A stretch of DNA of 23,854 nt from Zygophlyctis sp. KS116 (Eukaryota > Chytridiomycota), in contig BAAFSQ010000152.1 in assembly GCA_054661495.1 (NCBI GenBank), forward strand, positions 1 through 23,854, written 5' to 3'. Under the pieces are notes generated by a model, which was not told the DNA's origin, did not search any database, and saw only the letters and a program-made list of their open reading frames with translations. This document shows, piece after piece, positions 10,496-17,550 of this stretch (within the stretch, counting starts at the first letter, position 1; each line of letters opens with the position of its first letter). The translations under genes were made by a program, and so were the position numbers.

Positions 10496-10575
10496 TTTTA
10501 TCGTAGAATTTCCGTTTTAATTATATTCTCAATCTCAATACATCATAATTATCCCTAGTTATCATAAAGTATATT

Positions 10576-11232
10576 TCAAACATCCTTTTTACTACTACGA
10601 GATCCAAATCCATTCTTAATTCCATTTAAAACTATCCATGGAAGTTGAAAGAGTAAAACATTCTTTACATTTGGTTTCTTTAATTCTCTCTTCTGCACTT
10701 GTCCGATATTTTTCTTTAATTTTGTAGAATTTTGACTAGACTCTTCCTTTTCAATATATACTCCTAACCAATATATTCCCCATGCAGACCAATATTGAAC
10801 AGTGGAAATAAAAAGTATAATAATAACAATTACAGATCCTATTCCAGGTCTATATTTCTTATAATAATAACCACTTCCTCTCCAAACAGGAAATCCTGTG
10901 AGTAAATGAGCATCATATTTTGATTTAGACTCTGAATCTTTAAGTATTTTTGCAATTGAAGTTAATAATTTTGAAACTTGTTCAATTTCAGGTCCAGAAG
11001 CCTTATCAGGATGATATTTAAGAGAAATTTTTCTATAAGCAGAAGATATAGTCTTCAAGTCTGCTAAAGAATCAATTTCTAAAAAATCATAAAAAGTAGT
11101 TCCTTCTCCTCTTAATTTAGCTAGAGAATCATTTAAATCAAAAATTTCAAAGTCTACATCATCCCAGTCTTTACTAGCCTGAGAGTTTATGCCAGAAAGG
11201 GCTAAAATTACTAGCAAAATAGAGAAAAACAT
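10576..11232 (-). CDS. ER membrane J-domain protein, Erj5/DNAJC1-like
   Basis: Single-exon gene, 218 residues. Residues 1-18 form a signal peptide (MFFSILLVILALSGINS). A J domain follows at about 46-109 with the essential HPD at 74-76, a YDFLEID start and SKYDAHL end. An RPGIGS-led transmembrane helix spans about 131-148, followed by a second hydrophobic, aromatic stretch to about 160, and the tail is Lys-rich, ending KKDV. A J domain placed right after a signal peptide points to the ER lumen, where it would stimulate the Hsp70 BiP; the charged tail would face the cytosol. This layout matches fungal Erj5 and animal DNAJC1/ERdj1, though the tail lacks the SANT domains of DNAJC1, so Erj5 is the closer parallel. 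The start is the only ATG consistent with the signal peptide. The stop lies 80 nt upstream of the STIL-like ATG. Confidence 0.8.
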   Translation of the reverse strand: MFFSILLVILALSGINSQASKDWDDVDFEIFDLNDSLAKLRGEGTTFYDFLEIDSLADLKTISSAYRKISLKYHPDKASGPEIEQVSKLLTSIAKILKDSESKSKYDAHLLTGFPVWRGSGYYYKKYRPGIGSVIVIIILFISTVQYWSAWGIYWLGVYIEKEESSQNSTKLKKNIGQVQKRELKKPNVKNVLLFQLPWIVLNGIKNGFGSRSSKKDV

Positions 11233-11534
11233 TTCTCAAATTTCGAAATTTGTTTTATTTAGGGTTTTACATTTTGGATTTAGGTTTGGCAGTGGAGAGT
11301 GTGCGTAGAGTGGATCTAGTGTCAAGTGTAGGAGAGAGTTGACTCAAACATACTGATAGAATCATTGATTGTTCATTGAGTGAGTATAACAATAATTGTT
11401 TTTTTTTATTTTTAGTGATACAATAATTATTTGTTTTTTTACAATTTTTGACAATTTATTTTTCTGTTATTTCGGATTTTAAATTTCTATCCTTCGTGTT
11501 TCGAAAGATAGGTAAGGCTACTAACTATAGGTGC
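11233..11534. other. AT-rich spacer, probable promoter of the J-protein gene
   Basis: This stretch of about 300 nt has no convincing gene. It contains long T tracts (near 11398-11412 and 11430-11440) and a repeated ACAATAATT word. A palindrome sits next to the J-protein ATG. The 19-nt block starting at 11512 reads like a minimal intron (GTAAGG, a CTAAC branch-type word, TATAG), but it is shorter than every supported intron here, so I do not call it. Confidence 0.4.
11237..11252. repeat. 16-bp perfect palindrome just upstream of the J-protein ATG
   Basis: CAAATTTCGAAATTTG equals its own reverse complement and ends 4 nt before the ATG on the minus strand. It could be a dimeric regulator site or a hairpin in the 5' untranslated region. 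In such AT-rich DNA chance is also possible. Confidence 0.6.
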
Positions 11535-11666
11535 ATGAACACGGTTAAAGAAAAAAAAGGAATAGTTTCCAATATTTGCCCTCTTTGCAGCCACCAAGCG
11601 GCCAGCAACGTTTGCCTGATGTGCCACATATGGACTCAACACGTCAAACGTGATTTCGAAAAATAG
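11535..11666 (+). CDS. Small ORF with a four-cysteine zinc-ribbon pattern
   Basis: The frame from the ATG at 11535 encodes 43 residues, and is also open upstream to 11448. It carries CPLCSHQAASNVCLMC, a CxxC-x8-CxxC arrangement that would bind one zinc ion, followed by HIWTQH. The pattern loosely recalls the zinc ribbons of tRNA-thiolation enzymes such as Ctu1/Ncs6 (CxxC...SNxxCxxC), but nothing else of such a gene is present. It may be a gene remnant, a last exon, or part of an old mobile element. It ends about 100 nt before the copia insertion. Confidence 0.25.
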   Translation: MNTVKEKKGIVSNICPLCSHQAASNVCLMCHIWTQHVKRDFEK

Positions 11667-11761
11667 TTGACACAGCATAAAAATCAAGGGATATTGTAGG
11701 AGATGAGCCCAGAGGGAATTTGTATCTTCCATCCACTCTTGTTTCAAATCAGACAGTGCAG

Positions 11762-11766
11762 TGAAG
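11762..11766. repeat. Target-site duplication TGAAG, left copy (copia)
   Basis: TGAAG directly abuts the left LTR and recurs at 17235-17239 directly after the right LTR. A 5-bp duplication is normal for Ty1/copia integrase. Confidence 0.9.
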
Positions 11767-12077
11767 TGACAAAGTTATATTCTCAATAGTAAATTTTACT
11801 CTGGATTAACTCCGGATGGCTTTCTGAAATTATCCCAAAAAACTCCTTTATTTTTAACCTCACCGGTCTTTATACCCATAAAATTTATAATCAGTTGCTA
11901 GTCAGATGATGAAGCAATTCTTCATCATGACCCCTATTTTGATCCTTAAATATCCAAATTTGATACTTGCTTGATCAGTTAAACTGTTATTGTCTTGAGT
12001 CATTAAACTGGTGAGATTTAGTGAGTAAGTGATATGTAAGATTAACATATAGGACGTATAAGTAATTTACTCCAACA
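11767..12077 (-). repeat. Copia 3' LTR (311 bp)
   Basis: Starts TGACAAAG and ends TCCAACA on the plus strand (TG...CA ends). I find no difference from the copy at 16924-17234. Confidence 0.96.
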
Positions 12078-12090
12078 CTCCTCCTATCTT
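12078..12090 (-). promoter_or_regulatory. Copia polypurine tract
   Basis: On the sense (minus) strand this reads AAGATAGGAGGAG, directly next to the 3' LTR, the position where the RNase-resistant purine primer for plus-strand synthesis lies. Confidence 0.8.
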
Positions 12091-12273
12091 ACATGTCTCT
12101 TGGTCATCATATTACGTATTGCGTCATCATATTACGCGTTTATATTCCTAAATTCCGATATTATTCTAAATCCATACTGATTGCATTGACTGAGATTGAA
12201 TGAAAATTTTCATTATGAGTTTGATATCTAATTGATACTACAATCATTGAGAAATATGATGTCATGGTTCTCT

Positions 12274-15200
12274 TTATATTTTTGTCTCATCTGGCCAATA
12301 TTTGATACCCATTAATTCTTTAAATTTGATAAATTGATCTTTTGCAAGTGGTTTAGTCATAATATCTGCTATTTGCTCTTTTGTATTGATATATAACAGT
12401 TGTACTTTCTTCTCTTGCACAGTTTCACGTATATAGTGATATCTTAATTCAATGTGTTTGATTCTAGTATGATTTTTGGTAGACACTGCCAAATATAGAG
12501 CTCCTTGATTATAACACATCAGTGGAGTGGGTAAGTTATTTGCATATCCTAACTCTCCTAGAAGTTGTCTATAGTAGATAATCTCTTGGATTGCACTAGT
12601 CAGTGCCTGATACTCTGCTTGCGTACTGGATAGCGATACTGATCGTTGAGGGTGTGAGTGTGCACTTATTAATGTGCCATTATAGAATAATACTCCTCCT
12701 GATCTAGAGCGTCGAGTTTCAGTACAATCGGCCCAAGTAGCATCTGAATAACATTTTATTCCTTCATTATTTACTGGTCCAATACGTAATGATTCAAATC
12801 TAGTGTTGTAAAGATACATTAACACTCGTTTGGCAGCATTACAATGTAACTTACTAGGTGCTGTAACATACTGACTAAGATAGTTGACAGCAAACATAAT
12901 ATCTGGTCTGGTTTGTCGTGCAATAAAGAGTAGAGAGCCAATGATTCCTCGATAAGGTGTACTTTTATCTAGTGTTTGATCATTATTTGATTCTTGACTG
13001 ACGAAATTTGTGATCATTGGTGTATCATATTTCTTCTCTAAGCTAACCTCAAATTTTCTTGCCATCTCTTCAATGTACCCAGATTGATCAATATATATGC
13101 AATTCTGCGTTATTTTAATATTGAGCTTCAAGTATTTGATATTACTTTCCTGTACTGTCATCTTATATTTTTGTCTTAATTTCCCTATTATTTCTTCCAA
13201 TGCATGGTCATCAGAAGCAGAGAGTATTCCGTCATCGACGTGAAACACTATAAAAGATTTGTCCTTATAAAATAAATTCCAGTCGGATTTTGTCCTGGAA
13301 TAACCCATTTCTTTGAGAGTAGCCCATAATTCATCATTCCACAATTTAGGAGCATCAGTTGTGCCATAGAGTGCACGATTCAACTTAAATACATGGGTGG
13401 ATCGCTTTCCCGCATTCGGGTGGTCCGCTGGGATCTCTAAATAAACGAGTCTTGGCATCTTCGCGTTGATAAATGCATTGCCAATATCTATAAAAACAAA
13501 TTTCCATTTAAGAGACAAAATCATGCATAAGACAAGTCTCAGATTTTCAGTTCGGATGACACTGGCAAAAGTGTCTTCCAGTTGAAGATTATTCTTCTCC
13601 AGATCACCACGGAAACACAGCCTGGCCTTATATAATAGTGGAGCGGGCTTTCGTGTGAAAGTAATAGTTGTGGTATTAATTTTCTGATCAATAACATCAC
13701 TTCTTGGTATTAGATTAAAAGCATTAAGATCATCTAATTGTCTATATTCTCTTTGAAGTGCTTCCATCCATCCTTTCGACTCTGAATGTTTTCGTGCTTG
13801 CTTATAATTATTCGGCACATCATCCAAATAGTTTATACTTTCTAGTATATTTATTTTCTCATCAACATAATTAATATTGAGAGCATTGACATTGTCTTGA
13901 TTATTTGAGGATCTTGTTCTCCGGGGTGCATCAACATTTATTGGTAGTTGTTGCCAAAAGTTCCCATTTAGTCCACTACGCAGACTACTATTATTTATTG
14001 TATTGCTGAGCGTTAGTTGCTCGATAGATTGACTAGATTCAGATAATTCACTTGATTGTACTGGTTCTGAGCTTTCTGGTGATCTAAAAGGCATAATCAG
14101 ACGTAATCTGGGAATTCTAGAAGCTGGTACATCATCTTGAATTACAGATCTTTGCTCTTCTGTGCTTCCTTGAATTCTAGATGAACCACGACCACCTCTT
14201 CCTCTTACAGAACTACTTCTTGGAGTGCTTTGGGCGACAGCGCTATCAGCCATTTGAACTAAACCACTATTGGAGTTTATCACAGGCACAGGTAGTCCAG
14301 AATTTAAATTCTGCGTCTCAGATGCATCAGAATAGACTCTTCTATCTGATTCCACATTATCATTATTAGCTTGATTATCTGGATTATATGATTGTACATT
14401 ATTCTCATCAGATTGATTAAGTGCTTGTACATTTTCATTATTTGTTTGATTACTCTCTCGATTATGTGCCATTGCATATTGGAGAATATTAAAATCTTGT
14501 CGTCCTATCATTTGATCAGCCGGTATGTCAAACGTTACTTGTCTCTTGCTTTCCTCCTGAACATGTTTTGATACTTCAACTACTTTATCTTTTAGTTCTT
14601 TGTAATCAAAAATATTTTCATTAAAATCCACATGTCTAGATAAAATGAATTTTTTCTGAGAGAAAATCACATAAGAATTACTATTATCAGAGTATCCAAC
14701 AAATCTCCCTACTTTAGCATTCTTATCAAAAGTTTTCCTGTATTGTTTGTGTTTATAAAGATAACATATGCATCCAAAGACTCTGAAGTAGTCAACTCTA
14801 GGCTGACGTTTGAATATCAATTCAAAAGGTGTCTTTGTCTGATTATTTGCATTTAGCGTCCTGTTATATATGTAATTTGCAGTGTGTACTGCCCTGAACC
14901 AGAAGCCAGGTGATACATTTGAATGTTGTATCATTGATCTTGCCATCTGATTGATAACTCTGATTCTAGCTTCTGCTGTGCCATTTGATGATTGAGAATC
15001 TGCTGAAGTATATTGTTGTCTAATTCCAATTTTCTTTAAATGATCAGCAAAGGTTCCATAAATGATCTCTTTTGCTTGGTCAGATCTGACACATTTGATC
15101 TTTGAATTGGTTTGTGTCTCAATCCATAATTGAAATTCAATAAACTTTGATAAAGATTCATCCTTCTTTTTTAGTCCAAATACTTGTCCAAAATGAGAAT

Positions 15201-16902
15201 ACACATCAATAAACACAATATATCCAGTAAAACCTTCTATTGATTGCTGTGATAAAGGTCCCTTATAATCCATAACAACCATTCCTAAAAGTTCATAAGG
15301 TTGTCTTTGATAAGGTATAAGATGTGTCTTATATTTAGACTTGTATATTCTCTCATTTGATATATGTCCAAATCTGTGGTGTATCAATTTTGAGTCTTTT
15401 AGTCCACCTCTATATGTATAAAGAATTTTATCAAATCTTCCAGCGTCAATATCAATAGTATAAAGGTAATTGGATTGTAATTTGGCAGTAAAAATATAAT
15501 TCCCATTAAGATAGGCATCTTTTCCATTTTGAGTAGATTTAAATTCAATTCCACCAACTTGTTGTAAATATCCCTCTGAAATAATATTGAGTCTCGAAGA
15601 AGGGCAATATATAGCTCTTTTAAGATTCAGAGTCAAGAGATTTTGGTCTGGTCCGATGATCCTCAATGTGACTGGACCTTCACCTAAAGTGTCACCTTCT
15701 CCTTGATCAGAGTCTTTATTGTATGTCCCAAGTGATTGTGGTTCGGGATAAGGCTTGAATAAAGTCATATCAAAATAATCCAACTTTCTGAAAATACTTA
15801 TTGTACTTCCACTGTCCAAAATAGTGTAATCTTCTTCTTCATTCAGATTGAATGAATCAGATTGATCAAAATTTAAATTATCTTCATTCAGATTGAATGA
15901 CTCAAACTCATTCAGATTGAATGATTCAAATTCATTCAGATTGAATGAACCATAATAACAATCATATGATGTAATATTATTCCCTTTTACCGGTAGGTCC
16001 GGTGGATAAGGATATTCATCCTCCTCCATACTAAATTCAACTAATTGTTGACCTTCTCTGACGCAATGATTTGAATCTTTAGCATCTTTAATACCATTAT
16101 CTCGAATATCTTGACTTGTCGTCTTCTTCTTAAAAATAATGTCCCAATGAGGTAGCTTGATTCCATTTCGTCTCGGCGATGAGCACTTCAATGTCTTGTG
16201 CCCAAAGCCTCCACAATTATAGCAGACAAGGTTCATATTGAATTCTTTTTGCCCTTCATCTGTCTTTTCAATCTTCTTCTCCTTTGTGAACATTACATGT
16301 TCATTCATTTCAATCTTTCTTGATTTAAGAAAGTTTTCATAATTTTTTAATTCATTCAATAAATCCTTGAATGAAACATCATACTTTTCTTTTGAGATAA
16401 TTGGTCCAACAACAGGGTCTAAATTTGTGTTTAACTTGTTCACGAAAATAGCCAGCTGCTCTGGTTCTGAGAGTACACCCCCAGCATCTCTATATTTTGA
16501 ATGAGATGAATTCCATCTATTAAAATACTCTATAATAGTTTCATTTGATTTTTGACTAATAGATTCAAGTTCAGCTTTCATCAATTTCATTGCCGAAATA
16601 CTGTTGTCCAACACCTTGTCTTTAATTGTTTTCAAATTTTCGGACGAAGTGATAGTCCACTGAAACAAGACCTTGTAATCATCTGACAACGAATCATATA
16701 TGATAGATTTCGCTATGTCATCTTTTCGATTCCATTCAGATATTCTCTTCTTGAAATCCTCTTCTTTTTCTCCTTCATTAGCTGCTTCAGGCTTAGGTTC
16801 ACCTGCCAAGACCACATCCTTGACCTGGAATCGATAAAAGGCAGATGTCATATCTTGTATCCATCTATGGCCATTGTGATTATTCAAAATTGTCACATTC
16901 AT
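12274..16902 (-). CDS. Copia gag-pol polyprotein, 1,542 residues
   Basis: One continuous frame. The gag part has a CCHC zinc knuckle at 227-240 (CYNCGGFGHKTLKC). The aspartic protease active site is ILDSGS near 361-366. An integrase of the rve type follows: HHRFGH near 508, then VVMDYKG, VRSDQAKE and NGTAEAR carrying the catalytic D, D and E. RT begins near 1060 (IDIGNAFINA, LYGTTDAPKLW) with the catalytic FHVDDGI near 1240. RNase H is near 1395-1510 (CYSDATWADC, SLSSTQAEY), and the tail ADIMTKPL is typical of copia. Gag and pol share one frame, as in plant and animal copia elements, so regulation of the gag:pol ratio is not visible at the frame level. Between knuckle and protease lies a SFNLNE-repeat acidic insert (about 319-356). 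The element looks whole. Confidence 0.96.
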   Translation of the reverse strand: MNVTILNNHNGHRWIQDMTSAFYRFQVKDVVLAGEPKPEAANEGEKEEDFKKRISEWNRKDDIAKSIIYDSLSDDYKVLFQWTITSSENLKTIKDKVLDNSISAMKLMKAELESISQKSNETIIEYFNRWNSSHSKYRDAGGVLSEPEQLAIFVNKLNTNLDPVVGPIISKEKYDVSFKDLLNELKNYENFLKSRKIEMNEHVMFTKEKKIEKTDEGQKEFNMNLVCYNCGGFGHKTLKCSSPRRNGIKLPHWDIIFKKKTTSQDIRDNGIKDAKDSNHCVREGQQLVEFSMEEDEYPYPPDLPVKGNNITSYDCYYGSFNLNEFESFNLNEFESFNLNEDNLNFDQSDSFNLNEEEDYTILDSGSTISIFRKLDYFDMTLFKPYPEPQSLGTYNKDSDQGEGDTLGEGPVTLRIIGPDQNLLTLNLKRAIYCPSSRLNIISEGYLQQVGGIEFKSTQNGKDAYLNGNYIFTAKLQSNYLYTIDIDAGRFDKILYTYRGGLKDSKLIHHRFGHISNERIYKSKYKTHLIPYQRQPYELLGMVVMDYKGPLSQQSIEGFTGYIVFIDVYSHFGQVFGLKKKDESLSKFIEFQLWIETQTNSKIKCVRSDQAKEIIYGTFADHLKKIGIRQQYTSADSQSSNGTAEARIRVINQMARSMIQHSNVSPGFWFRAVHTANYIYNRTLNANNQTKTPFELIFKRQPRVDYFRVFGCICYLYKHKQYRKTFDKNAKVGRFVGYSDNSNSYVIFSQKKFILSRHVDFNENIFDYKELKDKVVEVSKHVQEESKRQVTFDIPADQMIGRQDFNILQYAMAHNRESNQTNNENVQALNQSDENNVQSYNPDNQANNDNVESDRRVYSDASETQNLNSGLPVPVINSNSGLVQMADSAVAQSTPRSSSVRGRGGRGSSRIQGSTEEQRSVIQDDVPASRIPRLRLIMPFRSPESSEPVQSSELSESSQSIEQLTLSNTINNSSLRSGLNGNFWQQLPINVDAPRRTRSSNNQDNVNALNINYVDEKINILESINYLDDVPNNYKQARKHSESKGWMEALQREYRQLDDLNAFNLIPRSDVIDQKINTTTITFTRKPAPLLYKARLCFRGDLEKNNLQLEDTFASVIRTENLRLVLCMILSLKWKFVFIDIGNAFINAKMPRLVYLEIPADHPNAGKRSTHVFKLNRALYGTTDAPKLWNDELWATLKEMGYSRTKSDWNLFYKDKSFIVFHVDDGILSASDDHALEEIIGKLRQKYKMTVQESNIKYLKLNIKITQNCIYIDQSGYIEEMARKFEVSLEKKYDTPMITNFVSQESNNDQTLDKSTPYRGIIGSLLFIARQTRPDIMFAVNYLSQYVTAPSKLHCNAAKRVLMYLYNTRFESLRIGPVNNEGIKCYSDATWADCTETRRSRSGGVLFYNGTLISAHSHPQRSVSLSSTQAEYQALTSAIQEIIYYRQLLGELGYANNLPTPLMCYNQGALYLAVSTKNHTRIKHIELRYHYIRETVQEKKVQLLYINTKEQIADIMTKPLAKDQFIKFKELMGIKYWPDETKI
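15841..15948 (-). repeat. 24-bp tandem repeat inside copia gag
   Basis: The 15-mer ATTCAGATTGAATGA starts at 15886, 15910 and 15934 (exact 24-bp period), with a further copy at 15841. It keeps the frame and encodes SFNLNEFE repeats, an acidic low-complexity linker between the zinc knuckle and the protease. Confidence 0.9.
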
Positions 16903-16911
16903 CTTTTATTT

Positions 16912-16923
16912 CGACTGTTAATC
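16912..16923 (-). promoter_or_regulatory. Copia primer-binding site, matches tRNA-Asn anticodon arm
   Basis: The 12 nt directly next to the 5' LTR read CGACTGTTAATC on the plus strand. This equals the anticodon stem-loop of eukaryotic tRNA-Asn(GUU) as I recall it from yeast (GCGACTGTTAATCGC). The element RNA would therefore pair with an internal tRNA segment and not with the 3' CCA end, the half-tRNA mode known for copia and Ty5, which use initiator Met tRNA. Confidence 0.65.
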
Positions 16924-17234
16924 TGACAAAGTTATATTCTCAATAGTAAATTTTACTCTGGATTAACTCCGGATGGCTTTCTGAAATTATCCCAAAAAAC
17001 TCCTTTATTTTTAACCTCACCGGTCTTTATACCCATAAAATTTATAATCAGTTGCTAGTCAGATGATGAAGCAATTCTTCATCATGACCCCTATTTTGAT
17101 CCTTAAATATCCAAATTTGATACTTGCTTGATCAGTTAAACTGTTATTGTCTTGAGTCATTAAACTGGTGAGATTTAGTGAGTAAGTGATATGTAAGATT
17201 AACATATAGGACGTATAAGTAATTTACTCCAACA
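16924..17234 (-). repeat. Copia 5' LTR (311 bp)
   Basis: Identical by eye to 11767-12077. As the upstream LTR in the sense direction it should hold the promoter and RNA start. Confidence 0.96.
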
Positions 17235-17239
17235 TGAAG
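17235..17239. repeat. Target-site duplication TGAAG, right copy (copia)
   Basis: Pairs with 11762-11766. Only 38 bp of host DNA (17240-17277) follow before the gypsy target duplication. Confidence 0.9.
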
Positions 17240-17277
17240 TTTCTACAACTGATTATAGCTGATGACGCGTAATTTTG

Positions 17278-17282
17278 CTATG
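17278..17282. repeat. Target-site duplication CTATG, left copy (gypsy)
   Basis: CTATG precedes the left gypsy LTR and recurs at 21932-21936 after the right LTR. The pair fixes the LTR edges. Confidence 0.88.
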
Positions 17283-17541
17283 TGTTGTAACAACACCTAA
17301 ACCTAAAATTCCTAAGACTAAACCTTATTCTACAACTTAGAGGATTCGTCGTCCGAAATCAAACAACTGAACGATAAGAGCAATCTTTTCCTGTTAAATG
17401 AGCACAGGTTTTTACAGATACTCTTCTTCTCTTTCGAGAACATTCTAGAAGCTGCCGCAGCCTATTCTTAAACATGGCCGCAGCCTATTTGCATCACAAC
17501 AATAAAATTTTTAGTCTCATTGACCTGCTCTTATCAAAACA
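17283..17541 (+). repeat. Gypsy 5' LTR (259 bp)
   Basis: Starts TGTTGTAACAAC and ends TTATCAAAACA. Matches 21673-21931 except at the third base. Confidence 0.92.
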
Positions 17542-17550
17542 TTTTTTTCA

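Larger units (their letters stand above)
11767..17234 (-). mobile_element. Ty1/copia LTR retrotransposon, whole-looking
   Basis: A 5,468-bp element with 311-bp LTRs identical by eye, a 5-bp TSD, a primer-binding site, a purine tract and one long gag-pol frame in the order gag, protease, integrase, RT, RNase H, which is diagnostic of Ty1/copia. The sense strand is minus, so the 5' LTR is the right-hand copy. Identical LTRs mean a very recent insertion. It looks whole, with no breaks seen. Confidence 0.97.

Noticed and set aside
11512-11530. 19-nt intron-like block (GTAAGG...CTAAC...TATAG)
   Set aside because: It is well below the 25-nt minimum of all supported introns, and no conserved coding sequence flanks it.
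11487-11747. 86-codon minus-strand frame opposite the four-cysteine ORF
   Set aside because: It lacks an ATG at its start and has no motif; the plus-strand cysteine pattern is the better signal.
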